From: Agrobacterium larrymoorei
GTDB taxonomy: Bacteria > Pseudomonadota > Alphaproteobacteria > Rhizobiales > Rhizobiaceae
Assembly (NCBI RefSeq): GCF_030819275.1
Contig: NZ_JAUTBL010000001.1
Coordinates: forward strand, 1,831,553-1,895,552
Reading direction: 5' to 3'
DNA: 64,000 nucleotides
Part shown: piece after piece, positions 1-9,185 of the stretch
Numbering within the stretch: position 1 is the first letter of the stretch
How the letters are laid out: every line of letters begins with the position of its first letter
Notes under the pieces: model-generated
The model's input: the letters and a program-made list of their open reading frames with translations, nothing else
Told to the model about the DNA's origin: nothing
The model's database searches: none
Made by a program: the position numbers and the translations under genes

Positions 1-189
1 CGCCGAATTGCAGCCTGTGTTCTTCGGACCGGCATCTTCCATGGTCGTGTTTCGGGTGTGGTTTTGAGTGCGCGGATCAGGTCGTGGTTCTTTCGCCTGC
101 CGTTTGGGCGGACGCGGAAGCAACACCGCGCAGCGTCTGCATCCAGACGAGCTGCTCGTGCTTGATAAGCTCGGTCGGCTCGTGCAGCG

Positions 190-1132
190 CTAGCGTGTTC
201 CGAAGATCGCCGGCATGCCGCCCACTGCGAAATCCGTCAGCGCTTTGCGCATTTCCGAAATGAAAGCGTGTTGGAGGCGCGAGCGAGGTACGCCCTTGCG
301 GGTTATTAGAACTGCCGCAAGCTCGATCGGTGGTAGAAAATCACACTCGACGAGACCGAGGCCGGCATTGAATGCCGCCGTATAGGGATCGATGACCGCA
401 GAGCCGATACCGGCACGCGCAAGAACAGCCGCCGTCGAGCAATAGCGAACTTCAACGCGTGGCTTGTATGCGACGCCGTCACGTTCGAAGGCGGCGCGGA
501 CGAGGCGACCAAGGGTCGAGTCAACTTCAAGCCCGACGAAGTCGTGCTTCGCGAGTGTTTCGGCATTGACGACAGTATCGGTCGTTTCCTCAGTCCTGGG
601 GACGACCGCAACCATATGGGTGCGTGCCAGAACCTCGACATTGACCGCAGGATGTCGTTCCAGGGCAAGTGCAAGTCCAATATCTGCATTGCCGCTCTGA
701 ACAGCGTCCACAACATGCTCCAACCGGCGGACATCATAGGCGATGGAGACATCTTTACGCTCCTTGAGAAACCGCCTCATAGCCAGTGGAGCAACAGTAT
801 GTCCCAGTGGCGGGGTGGAAATCACCCGCAGTCGCCCCGAGACACCCTGGCGCATATCCTGTGCACGCGAGGCAAAACCTCTCAGCAGACTGAAAACCGG
901 CTTGATATCTTCATGCAGCGCGACCGCCTCTTCCGTTGGCTGAAGACGTCGATGCAGACGCTCAAACAGGGTGACGCCCCGTTTGCGTTTCCAGTTGGCG
1001 AATACCGTTGGAGACTGCTGGTTGGGAGATGCCGAGCTGCTCGGCGGCCTCGACCGTGGTTCCACACCGCATGATCGCATCAAAGATTTCCAGGAGGCGA
1101 AGCGAGAGATCGGATTTGCCAGGGTCGATCAT
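190..1132 (-). pseudogene. LysR-family transcriptional regulator, split by a one-base frameshift
   Basis: This would be the regulator of the adjacent hydantoin operon. The N-terminal helix-turn-helix (EQLGISQPAVSNGIRQLE) starts at an ATG at 1132 whose ATGA overlaps the stop of the racemase gene. The substrate-binding domain, beginning VTLFERLHRR, continues in another frame. The two frames meet at a run of four C on the plus strand (977-980). Removing one base gives QTGVTLFERLHRR, the normal LysR sequence at that point. The joined protein would be about 313 residues, the usual family length. I see the frameshift directly. Whether it is a real mutation or a homopolymer sequencing error cannot be decided here. 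Its place as the last gene of the operon suggests local control of hydantoin use. Confidence 0.85.
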
Positions 1133-1800
1133 GCCGTTCCCGCCATTAGCGTACCGAACGCCATGGCGACGGCTGCCTGGGTGGGATCGATAATCGGGCA
1201 ACCGATCTCCGCTTCCAGTCTCGTGCGATGGCCGGACATGCCGGCGCAACCCAGCACGATTGCGCCGGCACCCAGCGCTTTCAATTTGCGGGCAGCGCGG
1301 AGAAGGAGCTCGTAGCTCTCCTCCCCATGGCCGCTATCGGCAACACTGATAGACCCCTCCAGCGCAATTTCGCCCGCTAGACGTTGATCGACACCGAGCC
1401 GGCGGAGATTGCGCAAGTGGCGCGGGATAGAGCCCTCTGATACCGCGATGACGCCGAACATATCGGCGAGTGCCAAGGCATGAAGGACGCCAGCATCCTG
1501 AATGCCGTAAACCGGCATGCGGGTGATGGATCGGGCGAGGTCCAGTCCGGGCTGCGAGTAGCATGCCAGAATATAGGCCGCAGCATCAGGACGGGATTCG
1601 ATCACCGCCGCCGTGTGAAGCGCTGCTTCGTCCACGTGACGCTGCGTGATGATGCCTGGCGGCGCATGCGCGATGGTAACGCATTCTATGGTTGGACCAC
1701 CAATACGGGTAAAACCAGAAAGCGCCATTCTCAAGCCATCCGTTACGCTTTCAGAACTGTTGGGATTGATCACCAGAATTTTTTGCGCGTTCTCATCCAT
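1129..1800 (-). CDS. Hydantoin racemase (Asp/Glu/hydantoin racemase family)
   Basis: A 223-residue cytoplasmic enzyme expected to interconvert D- and L-5-monosubstituted hydantoins, so that the D-specific hydantoinase can use the racemate. It opens with the family signature ILVINPNSSESVT. Both catalytic cysteines are visible: Cys80 in ILACYSQPG and Cys185 in IVLGCAGM. The length is typical of hydantoin racemases rather than of allantoin racemase variants, although the two are hard to separate by eye. It follows the hydantoinase gene immediately: the hydantoinase stop lies next to this ATG, so the two are probably translationally coupled. It ends in a 4-base overlap with the LysR gene. Confidence 0.85.
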   Translation of the reverse strand: MDENAQKILVINPNSSESVTDGLRMALSGFTRIGGPTIECVTIAHAPPGIITQRHVDEAALHTAAVIESRPDAAAYILACYSQPGLDLARSITRMPVYGIQDAGVLHALALADMFGVIAVSEGSIPRHLRNLRRLGVDQRLAGEIALEGSISVADSGHGEESYELLLRAARKLKALGAGAIVLGCAGMSGHRTRLEAEIGCPIIDPTQAAVAMAFGTLMAGTA

Positions 1801-3261
1801 TCAGGGTGCCACCTCATGGCTATATCGCGCTGCGACCTCAAACTCTACCGCACGATGACCGGGCATAGCGCCCGTGTCGACAGGCTGTCTTGCGATGAAC
1901 CGGCCTTCGCCTCGGTCTGCCTTTAGAACGCCCTTTTCCACAATCACCCGGCCATGGTTCATCACGAGTTCCGGCCAGCCTTGGATATCCATTCCCTCGA
2001 AGGGGGTGTAGTCCATATTGTCGTGCTGCATCTCCAGCGTTACCTTGCGGCTCTCGTCCGGATTCCAGATCGCGATATCGGCATCGAAGCCTGGCAAGAT
2101 CGCGCCCTTCTGCGACAGGCCGAAAACCCTTGCGGCATTCGAACTGGACAGTTTGACGAAATCGCCAAGCGTGATCCTTCCTTTACTAACGCCTTCCGAA
2201 AAGAGATAGGGAAGCCGCATGGCAATACCTGGCATGCCATTGGCAATTTTCGGATAGGGCGCATCCATCCCGTTGAGGAATTTGCCGGACGCGTCGGCCC
2301 TGTAGGGTGCGTGATCGGACGAGACGCTTTCGAATGTCCCGGCCCTTATGTGTTGCCAAAGTCTCTCCTGCGTTTCACGATCACGCAAAGGCGGCGAGCA
2401 GATATATTTGGCGCCGTCCATACCGGGCCGGTCAAGGTCAGCCCGGGTCAGAGCAAGATATTGCGGGCATGTTTCGGCGAAGATTTTCGCGCCAGCGAAT
2501 TTCTCCCGCCTGACGATATCCGCACCGCCTTGTGTGGAAACGTGAACGATGAAGAGTGCTGCATCCACGAGCTTGGCAAGCGAAATGGCGCGGTTGATCG
2601 CTTCTTCCTCTGCCAGTTCCGGCCTGCTCAGCGCATGATATTTGGGTCCCGTGAGGCCCGCCTGCGCAAAGCGCCGGTTCATCCACTTCACCATGTCATT
2701 GTTTTCCGCATGAACCATGGTGAGCGCACCATGGGTCTTCGCCATGGTCAGAATGTCCAGCATTCCACCGTCGCCGATATTCATCAGATCATAGGTCATG
2801 AAGACCTTGAAGGAGGTGATCCCTCTGCCGAAAACCCCCGGTAACTCGTCGAGAACGGCAGGCGACGGATCGGAGATGATGAGGTGGTAGGAGTAGTCGA
2901 TGACGGAATTGGGGACGGCCCGTCCGTCATAGGTGGCGATAACCTCGGCGATCGACTGACCACGGTGCTGCGCGGCAAAAGGCACAAAGCAGGAATTTCC
3001 GCCAAAGGCCGCGGAGACGGAACCGGAATAATAATCATCCGCCGTCATGATCCCGGAGGAGCTTTCCTGCGCAATGTGACAATGCGCCTCGATACCGCCC
3101 GGCAAAACCAGACGGCCACCCGCATCGATCCGCCGCTCTCCGCCCGAAATTTTTTCCGCAACAGCAACGATCTTGCCGTCGGCTATGCCAACGTCCGCCT
3201 TGAATGTCTCATTTGGCGTGACGACCGTGCCGCCCGAAATTACCGTATCGTAGTGCATCAT
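1801..3261 (-). CDS. hydA: D-hydantoinase / dihydropyrimidinase
   Basis: An amidohydrolase-superfamily enzyme of 486 residues that opens the hydantoin (or dihydropyrimidine) ring to an N-carbamoyl amino acid. The binuclear metal site can be read: His60 and His62 in GGIEAHCHI, the carboxylated lysine Lys152 in ITSFKVFMTYDL, a histidine in MVHAENND, one in FIVHVST, and the aspartate in SSDHAPY. The open frame extends upstream to 3369, but the start at 3261 (ATGATG) has AGGAA just upstream, and the longer reading runs into the carbamoylase gene. The flanking D-carbamoylase and racemase make D-hydantoinase the best call. A pure pyrimidine role is less likely because a beta-ureidopropionase-type partner is absent. 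Confidence 0.93.
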   Translation of the reverse strand: MMHYDTVISGGTVVTPNETFKADVGIADGKIVAVAEKISGGERRIDAGGRLVLPGGIEAHCHIAQESSSGIMTADDYYSGSVSAAFGGNSCFVPFAAQHRGQSIAEVIATYDGRAVPNSVIDYSYHLIISDPSPAVLDELPGVFGRGITSFKVFMTYDLMNIGDGGMLDILTMAKTHGALTMVHAENNDMVKWMNRRFAQAGLTGPKYHALSRPELAEEEAINRAISLAKLVDAALFIVHVSTQGGADIVRREKFAGAKIFAETCPQYLALTRADLDRPGMDGAKYICSPPLRDRETQERLWQHIRAGTFESVSSDHAPYRADASGKFLNGMDAPYPKIANGMPGIAMRLPYLFSEGVSKGRITLGDFVKLSSSNAARVFGLSQKGAILPGFDADIAIWNPDESRKVTLEMQHDNMDYTPFEGMDIQGWPELVMNHGRVIVEKGVLKADRGEGRFIARQPVDTGAMPGHRAVEFEVAARYSHEVAP

Positions 3262-3274
3262 GCTTTCCTGCTGC

Positions 3275-4201
3275 TCAAACCGAAACGATGGCACCCGTCT
3301 GTGACGTGATGCGGTCATAGTGCTCGATCCGCCGATGACGGGCAAAGTCGAAGATCGTCGATTTGCCAAAGGCGCATTTGGCGAAATCGCAGTCAGCCAG
3401 GATCAACTCATCTTCTTCCGTTTCGGCCCGTGCCAGAACGAATCCGTCCGGATCGACTATGATCGAGCCACCCATCAGCGGATGTCCGTCTTCCATGCCG
3501 GCTTTCGCGATGCCAACCACGTAGGTCGCATTCTGATAGGCCCCCGCCTGCAGCGAGAGATCCGAGTGAAACAGGCGCTTTTCCACGCCTTCGGCGCTCA
3601 TCTGACTGTTCACCGAAGGCGTGTTGTAACCGATGGTGATCAATTCTACGCCCTGCAGGCCCATGCAGCGATAGGTTTCCGGCCAGCGGCGATCGTTGCA
3701 AATCGCCATGCCCATGATAACACCCTCATTGCGCCAGACATTGAAGCCGAGATCGCCCGGTTCGAAGTAGCGTTTTTCCAGATGCTGGAAAGCGCGCTCT
3801 GGGTCATATTCGTCATGGCCTGGCAGGTGCACCTTGCGATATTTGCCGATAATCTCGCCCTTCCGGTTGGTGACGATCGAGGTGTTGAAACGACGCCCCT
3901 CCGGTGTCAGCTCGGCGTAACCGAATGTCATCGCGACACCGAGGTCGCGGGCACGCTCGAACAGCGCCATGGTGGCGGCATTGGGCATCTCGGTTTCGAA
4001 CCATGTATCCACTTCTTTCCAATCAGGCATGTACCAGCGGGGAAAAAACGTGGTCAACGCGAGTTCGGGATAGACGATCATTTCGGCACCACGCGCTGCG
4101 GCCTGTTCCAAGAGTTCCACCATGCGGGCAACTACAACGGCCCGGCTATCACTTTTTTGAATGGCGCCGAGCTGAGCGCCGGCAATGATCAATCGCGTCA
4201 T
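3275..4201 (-). CDS. hyuC: N-carbamoyl-D-amino acid amidohydrolase (D-carbamoylase)
   Basis: A 308-residue nitrilase-superfamily enzyme that hydrolyses N-carbamoyl-D-amino acids to D-amino acid, CO2 and ammonia. The catalytic triad is Glu46 (YPELALTTFFPRW), Lys123 (KYRKVHLPGHDEYDPE) and Cys168 (MAICNDRRWPETYR). The stretches PELALTTFFPRW, FQHLEKRYFEPGDLGF and ICNDRRWPET match what I remember of the Agrobacterium D-carbamoylase used for D-amino acid production, so substrate class and stereopreference are fairly secure. The chosen ATG at 4201 has AAGGAAGG upstream. The reading frame is open back to 4393, but that extension has no homology and overlaps the permease gene. Confidence 0.94.
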   Translation of the reverse strand: MTRLIIAGAQLGAIQKSDSRAVVVARMVELLEQAAARGAEMIVYPELALTTFFPRWYMPDWKEVDTWFETEMPNAATMALFERARDLGVAMTFGYAELTPEGRRFNTSIVTNRKGEIIGKYRKVHLPGHDEYDPERAFQHLEKRYFEPGDLGFNVWRNEGVIMGMAICNDRRWPETYRCMGLQGVELITIGYNTPSVNSQMSAEGVEKRLFHSDLSLQAGAYQNATYVVGIAKAGMEDGHPLMGGSIIVDPDGFVLARAETEEDELILADCDFAKCAFGKSTIFDFARHRRIEHYDRITSQTGAIVSV

Positions 4202-4229
4202 GAGAATGTTCCTTCCTTGATGTTGCCCA

Positions 4230-4895
4230 TCACGCTGCGAGGCGGCGTTGAAAACGGCTGACCAGCCGGACAACGGGCCACAGAATGACGAGGTATATGA
4301 GAGCCGCCAGCACCAGCGGCGAGGCGTTGTATGTAATCGACCGCGCCATGTTGGCGGTGTAAAGAAGCTCCGAAAGGGAGACGACGGAGGCAAGCGAGGT
4401 GAGCTTGACCACCTCTACCGTGTTCGACAGGAGATCGGGTAGAACATTACGCGCCGCCTGGGGCAGCACCACGCTTGTCAGCGTCTGCATCTGACTGAGA
4501 CCGGTGGACCGCGCCGCCTCCCACTGGCCCTTACTGACGGAAAGAATGCCCGCCCGATAAACCTCTGCATAATAGGCGGAATTATTCAGCAGAAATGCGA
4601 GCACGACCGCCGTAAAAGGTGAAATTTCGATGCCTGCGAAAGGCAGCCCGGAATAGATGAAGATCAACAGGACAAGCGGCGGCAGCGCACGAAAGATATC
4701 GGTCAGGACCAGAGCGGGCAAACGCAACCAGCGTCTTGGGCTGAGATTGGCAAGCGACAGCAGTAGACCGCCTATGAGACCGAGCAGAATGACTGCGGCG
4801 CAGAGTTTGGCCGTCATCCATAGTCCCGAAAGCATCAGCGGTAGAGACTTCGCCATGATCGTGAGGTTGAAGAACTGATCCAGAAGGTTCTGCAT
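4230..4895 (-). CDS. Polar amino acid-type ABC transporter permease (second)
   Basis: A 221-residue inner-membrane permease of the HisM/GlnP family, with several hydrophobic segments and the EAA-like cytoplasmic loop (GQWEAARSTGLSQMQTLTSVVLPQAARNVLPDL) that contacts the ATPase. It pairs with the upstream permease gene, two bases away, to form the heterodimeric channel of an importer. Given the operon, the substrate is probably a hydantoin, a carbamoyl amino acid or an amino acid. That is inferred from context, because the permease family alone only says small polar amino acid-like solutes. Confidence 0.92.
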   Translation of the reverse strand: MQNLLDQFFNLTIMAKSLPLMLSGLWMTAKLCAAVILLGLIGGLLLSLANLSPRRWLRLPALVLTDIFRALPPLVLLIFIYSGLPFAGIEISPFTAVVLAFLLNNSAYYAEVYRAGILSVSKGQWEAARSTGLSQMQTLTSVVLPQAARNVLPDLLSNTVEVVKLTSLASVVSLSELLYTANMARSITYNASPLVLAALIYLVILWPVVRLVSRFQRRLAA

Positions 4896-4897
4896 GA

Positions 4898-5575
4898 TTA
4901 TCGCCCCTGGCTCTTATCGCGACGGCGCTCAAACAGGCGCGCGGCCACTGCAAGCGGCAGGAAGAGAATGAGGTAGGCGATGGCTGCCAGCGACAGCGGA
5001 GTCGCACTTCCTGAAAAGCTCTGCGCGGTGGTTGCCGCCGAAAGCACCTCCTCGACGCCGATGACGGAGCCGAGAGCCGTCATCTTCGTGATGGCAAGCA
5101 CGCGGTTGACAAGCGGCGGAATGGCAAGCCGTACGGCCTGCGGCAGCGCGACGTAATACAACGTCCCGAAGACACCGAGCCCGGTGGAGATTCCCGCTTC
5201 CCATTGCCCACGCTCGACCGACAGAAATCCAGCCCAGAAGATCTCTTCGGCGAAGGCTGCAAGAGTAAGGGACAAAACGACGAATAGCACCATAGGCCCG
5301 GACAGACTGAGACCGACGCCTGGCAGGCCGAAGTAGAGCAGGAGGATCAGGACGAGTGGTGGCAGAGCGCGGAAGATATCGGCAAAACAGATGATCAACA
5401 CGTTCCAGAACCATATTCGATAGGTCCTGACGCAGGCGAGAAGGAGCCCCAGCAACAGACCGGTAAAGACCACTGCTACACCGAGACCGGCGGCGACCAG
5501 CATGCCCGACAGCACATCTGGGAGATAGCGAAGCATCACATCCAGATTGAAGAAGGTGGTGAGAAAGCCGCTCAT
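4898..5575 (-). CDS. Polar amino acid-type ABC transporter permease (first)
   Basis: A 225-residue inner-membrane permease homologous to its downstream neighbour. Both share the ADIFRALPPLVL motif and the loop beginning GQWEAGISTGLG that docks on the ATPase. About five hydrophobic helices are visible. It begins 7 bases after the ATPase stop, preceded by GAGG. Its N-terminus (FLTTFFNLDVMLRYLPDVLSG) and that of the second permease (LLDQFFNLTIMAKSLPLMLSG) are clearly paralogous, as expected of HisQ/HisM-type pairs. Confidence 0.92.
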   Translation of the reverse strand: MSGFLTTFFNLDVMLRYLPDVLSGMLVAAGLGVAVVFTGLLLGLLLACVRTYRIWFWNVLIICFADIFRALPPLVLILLLYFGLPGVGLSLSGPMVLFVVLSLTLAAFAEEIFWAGFLSVERGQWEAGISTGLGVFGTLYYVALPQAVRLAIPPLVNRVLAITKMTALGSVIGVEEVLSAATTAQSFSGSATPLSLAAIAYLILFLPLAVAARLFERRRDKSQGR

Positions 5576-5582
5576 CCCACAA

Positions 5583-6326
5583 TCATCCTCTTACGCGCGA
5601 CAGAAAGGCTTTCGTCCGTTCTGCTTTCGGAGCCCCGAAAATATCCTCGGGCGGGCCTTCCTCCACCACGACGCCGCCATCCATGAACACAACTCGATCT
5701 GCAGTTTCGCGCGCAAACCCCATCTCATGGCTGACGACCAGCATCGTCATGCCCTTGGATTTCAAATCTTTCATCACGGCTAAGACAGAGCCGACCAGTT
5801 CCGGATCGAGCGCGGATGTGGGTTCATCAAAAAGCATGACCAGCGGATCGAGAGCGAGTGCACGGGCAATCGCGACCCGTTGCTGCTGACCGCCAGACAA
5901 TTCCGCGGGCATGGCATCTGCCTTATGGGCAAGACCGACCCGCTCTAGCATATCGATTGAGCGAGCCCTTGCCTCCTCAGTGGGTCGGCCTAACGCCTTG
6001 CGCTGGGCCAGCATCACATTCTTCACTACGCTCATATGCGGATAGAGGTGGAAACCCTGAAACACCATGCCCACCTTCAATCGCATCCGATCGAGATCGC
6101 GGCTGGTGCCGCTCATGATGTTTCGCCCATCGATGATGATGTCACCGCTGGAAGGTTCCTCGAGCCGATTGCAGCAGCGCAACATTGTGCTCTTGCCGGA
6201 GCCCGAAGGGCCGATGATGAAAACCAGCTCCCCCTTCGTCACTTTCAGGTTGATGTCGCGCAGGACGACATTGTCGCCAAAGCGCTTCTGTAACGAAATG
6301 ATTTCCAGCATGGGACGGTTCAGCAT
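5583..6326 (-). CDS. Amino acid-type ABC transporter ATP-binding protein (GlnQ/HisP family)
   Basis: A 247-residue cytoplasmic ATPase that powers the importer. The Walker A motif is GPSGSGKST, the Q-loop lies in [14 protein letters not shown], the ABC signature is LSGGQQQR, the Walker B motif is [12 protein letters not shown] and the switch histidine is in VVSHEMGF. An ATG at 6341 is also in frame. I prefer 6326 because AGGAG lies six bases in front of it and the 6341 start would sit next to the stem-loop at 6348-6364. The length and motifs are typical of the polar amino acid uptake (PAAT) family. Confidence 0.93.
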   Translation of the reverse strand: MLNRPMLEIISLQKRFGDNVVLRDINLKVTKGELVFIIGPSGSGKSTMLRCCNRLEEPSSGDIIIDGRNIMSGTSRDLDRMRLKVGMVFQGFHLYPHMSVVKNVMLAQRKALGRPTEEARARSIDMLERVGLAHKADAMPAELSGGQQQRVAIARALALDPLVMLFDEPTSALDPELVGSVLAVMKDLKSKGMTMLVVSHEMGFARETADRVVFMDGGVVVEEGPPEDIFGAPKAERTKAFLSRVRG

Positions 6327-6347
6327 CGGCGGCTCCTGCATGGGAAT

Positions 6348-6364
6348 GGCAGGCGCTACCTGCC
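6348..6364 (-). promoter_or_regulatory. Stem-loop between binding-protein gene and ATPase gene
   Basis: A 6-bp stem (GGCAGG/CCTGCC) with a 5-base loop lies just downstream of the solute-binding protein stop. Hairpins at this position in importer operons often stabilise the 3' end of the binding-protein message, so that more of it is made than of the membrane components. No U-run follows, so it is not a classic terminator. The role is inferred. Confidence 0.4.
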
Positions 6365-6375
6365 ACTCTTCGCTG

Positions 6376-7224
6376 TCATTTCAGATTGCAGGACGGCGTA
6401 TGGTCATCCTCGACATATCCCTCGAAACCGGGCACGCCGTAGCCCTTCGTGGGAGTCACGATAGTCGTCCCCGCCGTTGGTACGACGCCGAACCATTTCT
6501 CCGAGAGCTTGGCAAGCGAACCGTCGATCTTCAGGCACTCGATGACCTTGTCGATCTGGTTTCTGCCTTCGACGTCATCCTTGCGGAAAGCCAGCGACCA
6601 GACCAGACCGGTCGGATACTCATAGGATAGCTTGACCTTGGGATTCTGCTTCGCGGCCCAGGCCGCGACCGTCGATCCGGCTAAGTTGGCGTCGGCGCGG
6701 CCAGCGATGACAGCCGCGACGGCGTCGGTATTGGTGCCGTAGCTCTCGACCTTCCAGCCGTATTCCGCCTGACGTTCACGCAGGAAGCTGTCATAGGCAG
6801 AGCCCTTGTTCACGGCTATGGTCTTGTCTTTGAAATCGTCAAGAGATTTGTAGTCCGGCCCGCTGGCAGGAATGACGAAGGAGAAATTGGTATCCATGAA
6901 GCCTTCGGTGAAGAGAAGATTGGCGGCTCTCTCTTTGTTCACCGTTACGGGCGCTGCCAAAAAGTCATAGGTCTTCGCCTGCAATGCCGGGATCAGACCT
7001 GAAAACTGGGCAGATGTGAGTTCTACCTTCTTGCCAAGCCGCTCGCCGATGAGATTGACGAGATCGACGTTGAAACCTTCCACTTTGCCATCAAGGGTCG
7101 GCATCGCGTGAGGGGCGAACGTTCCGTCAAGAGCGGTCTTGATCGTTCCTTCGGCGTGAGCACAGGAAAAGGCAAGGAAGAGCGATAACCCGGCAAGGCC
7201 GGATTTTTTGAAAGTGACCATCAT
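6376..7224 (-). CDS. Periplasmic solute-binding protein (family 3, amino acid type)
   Basis: A 282-residue exported binding protein and the first gene of the leftward importer/hydantoin operon. A signal peptide is evident ([19 protein letters not shown], then EGTIKT). The mature part shows family 3 features: [31 protein letters not shown] near the N-terminus and [20 protein letters not shown] after the hinge. Two tandem ATGs (7224 and 7221) are both possible, with GGAG upstream. It would deliver the hydantoin or amino acid ligand to the permeases. The ligand cannot be told from sequence. Confidence 0.9.
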   Translation of the reverse strand: MMVTFKKSGLAGLSLFLAFSCAHAEGTIKTALDGTFAPHAMPTLDGKVEGFNVDLVNLIGERLGKKVELTSAQFSGLIPALQAKTYDFLAAPVTVNKERAANLLFTEGFMDTNFSFVIPASGPDYKSLDDFKDKTIAVNKGSAYDSFLRERQAEYGWKVESYGTNTDAVAAVIAGRADANLAGSTVAAWAAKQNPKVKLSYEYPTGLVWSLAFRKDDVEGRNQIDKVIECLKIDGSLAKLSEKWFGVVPTAGTTIVTPTKGYGVPGFEGYVEDDHTPSCNLK

Positions 7225-7534
7225 TGTTCTCCACTGGAAGTGCCGTTTTGGCTTCTTATGGGGAGGATGATTTCACGGCCTCTGCTGCACCGCAATATAA
7301 TTATTGATTATCATACGAATAGAATTATGCGTTTTTCAAATACGAAAACAGGCAGAAAACCTTCTTTGAGTCAGAAATACTGTAGTTTTATCAGATGCTT
7401 AGTGTTGTCTGGCCGCTGTGGCAGCCGACAGTTAGGCGCACGGTGACGGCAGCTTGGACAGCCTTGCATCCTGATGGTCGCAGTGCCAGACAGGGATCAC
7501 GGCTGGTAGGCATAGGACAGGCAGAGGCAGGATC
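7225..7534. promoter_or_regulatory. Divergent control region of the hydantoin operon and D-aminotransferase gene
   Basis: This 310-base gap separates the leftward hydantoin operon from the rightward aminotransferase gene. Its operon-proximal part, roughly 7290-7350, is strikingly AT-rich (for example ATAATTATTGATTATCATACG), the only such stretch in the block. It is the natural place for divergent promoters and for a LysR-type regulator to bind. No exact -35/-10 pair or T-N11-A site is convincing enough to assign. Confidence 0.5.
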
Positions 7535-8407
7535 ATGGACAGAACGGTTTACTTGAATGGCGCATGGGTTGCGGAAGGTGACGCGAAAGTATCGGTCTTC
7601 GATCGTGGCTTTCTGTTTGCCGACGCCATCTATGAGGTGACAGCCATCATTCAAGGCAAGCTCGTCGACTACCCTGGTCATCTTGCCCGCTTGAAACGGT
7701 CTCTGGATGCGCTCGGTATTGCCATGCCGGTGGCGGAAGCCGAATTGCTGGAACTGCACAAGGAAATCGCGCGGCGCAATGGCGTCGAAGATGGTCTTAT
7801 CTATCTGCAGGTGTCCCGCGGCGTTCAGGATCGTGATTTCGTTTTTCCAGAGACGATGCAACCGACCTTCGTGATGTTCACCCAGACCAAGAAAGTGCTG
7901 GACAATCCGAAGTGGAAGACAGGTCTTTCGGTCAAGACTGTCCCTGAGGGCCGCTGGTCGGACCGGCAGATCAAGACCGTTCAGCTTCTCTATTCGTCGC
8001 TGCGCAAGACGCATGCCAATCGGGAAGGCTACGACGACGTCCTCTTCGTCGAAAACGGCTACATCACCGAGGCAAGCTCCGCCAATTTCCATATTGTCAC
8101 GCAGGACGGCACACTCGTTACCCGCGATCTATCGAACGCGCTGCTGCACGGCATCACCCGCGGCTCCATTCTGCATCTCGCCAGACAGGCCGACCTTGCC
8201 GTTGAAGAGCGCGCCTTCACGCCAGAAGAGGCCAAATCCGCATCCGAGGCCTTTGTGACGTCTGCCACCAGCTTCGTCACGCCGGTGGTCAAAATGGATG
8301 GTGACACGATCGGTAACGGCGAAATCGGCCCCATCAGCCGTCGTCTGCTGGATATCTATATCCGCGAGCAGATCGCAGCGGGAATTGCTGTCGAGAGGCC
8401 ATCGTGA
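7535..8407 (+). CDS. dat: D-amino acid aminotransferase (PLP fold type IV)
   Basis: A 290-residue PLP enzyme that would transaminate the D-amino acid released by the hydantoin pathway to its 2-oxo acid. It is a class IV aminotransferase. The VFDRGFLFADAIYE segment near the N-terminus, the catalytic Lys147 in DRQIKTVQLLYS, Glu179 in YITEASSANFHIV and the phosphate-binding GITRGSIL segment are all visible. These features fit D-alanine aminotransferases better than branched-chain enzymes. GAGGCAGG lies upstream of the ATG. Divergent placement from the hydantoinase/D-carbamoylase operon supports a D-substrate. An aminodeoxychorismate-lyase-like role is possible but unlikely here. Confidence 0.85.
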   Translation: MDRTVYLNGAWVAEGDAKVSVFDRGFLFADAIYEVTAIIQGKLVDYPGHLARLKRSLDALGIAMPVAEAELLELHKEIARRNGVEDGLIYLQVSRGVQDRDFVFPETMQPTFVMFTQTKKVLDNPKWKTGLSVKTVPEGRWSDRQIKTVQLLYSSLRKTHANREGYDDVLFVENGYITEASSANFHIVTQDGTLVTRDLSNALLHGITRGSILHLARQADLAVEERAFTPEEAKSASEAFVTSATSFVTPVVKMDGDTIGNGEIGPISRRLLDIYIREQIAAGIAVERPS

Positions 8408-8741
8408 GACTGGGCTTGTTGCGAGCTTTCGTGGCCACAAGCGGTTGATCGTAGCCGAGAAATCGTTGGCGGCAAGGATGTCGCGGCTAAGAAGCTGAGT
8501 AGGGGACCAACAGTCTCTAAGTCGGCATCACCGCAAAAGGGTAGAACTGACGGCAACCATCACAAGCCCTTCAAACCGACGCTTCGGTAACGCCGTCAGT
8601 CTGAGGTTTACTCTGCCACGTTCCGTTCCACGATGCTTTTGGCTATCCGCCAATTGCGGGCATGTGGGATAGGCATTTCGTTTTATGCCAGCGTCGGGTA
8701 TAAGTTGACTGCGCACTTGTCCGAAATGAGCTGAAACACAG
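8408..8741. other. Intergenic, no gene recognised
   Basis: The 334 bases between the aminotransferase and MarR genes contain no reading frame with recognisable protein features and no tRNA-like fold that I can see. The promoter of the MarR gene must lie in its right half. Confidence 0.5.
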
Positions 8742-9182
8742 ATGACGGATAACCAAACCGGTTCCGCATATGAAGATGCCTTGACGCTCGGCGAAGATCT
8801 TCGCCACACGATCGGTAACTTTGTCCGTGCGATCAGATTGCAAGCGGATACGCCGACCACATCACAGTCCGAGACACTGGGCCTTTTGGAAAGAAATGGT
8901 CCGTTGAGCGTGACGGAACTGGCAGGCATGCGCAAGGTCAAGCACCAGAGCATGCGCCTTGTAGCAAACCAACTGGAAAGGGATGGGCTCGTTGACAAAC
9001 TGCCCAACCCTGCGGACGGGCGCAGCCAGCTCCTGTCCATCACGGCGGAGGGGCAGTCTCAGCTGTCCCAATCCAGGGAAATCAGGACTTCGAAGATTGC
9101 CTCTCTTATCGAAGAAAGACTATCCAATCAGGAAAGGCAGACACTTCAAACCGCGATGAGCATTATTGCGAAGCTTTGTTAG
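8742..9182 (+). CDS. MarR-family transcriptional regulator
   Basis: A 146-residue winged-helix repressor. The DNA-binding region reads LGLLERNGPLSVTELAGMRKVKHQSMRLVANQLERDGLV. It is followed by the wing DGRSQLLSITAEGQSQL, the canonical MarR DxRS/LTxxG motif, with helices for dimerisation at both ends. It converges on the SnoaL-like gene three bases away. The 33-bp palindrome at 9622-9654 upstream of that gene could be its target, but MarR operators are usually shorter, so this link is a guess. No ligand can be inferred. Confidence 0.9.
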   Translation: MTDNQTGSAYEDALTLGEDLRHTIGNFVRAIRLQADTPTTSQSETLGLLERNGPLSVTELAGMRKVKHQSMRLVANQLERDGLVDKLPNPADGRSQLLSITAEGQSQLSQSREIRTSKIASLIEERLSNQERQTLQTAMSIIAKLC

Positions 9183-9185
9183 CGA

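Noticed and set aside
1..189. Minus-strand open frame reading TELIKHEQLVWMQTLRG downstream of the LysR gene
   Set aside because: It looks somewhat protein-like, but it has no start, overlaps the LysR end in another phase, stops within the window edge and matches no family I recognise.
3262..3369. Longer N-terminus for the hydantoinase
   Set aside because: The extension overlaps the carbamoylase gene and has no homology, whereas the ATG at 3261 has a ribosome site.
7391..8092. 233-codon minus-strand ORF opposite the aminotransferase gene
   Set aside because: It is antisense to a gene with clear PLP-enzyme motifs and has no protein features of its own.
8528..9043. 171-codon minus-strand ORF over the MarR gene
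   Set aside because: It is a shadow of a well-supported MarR gene.
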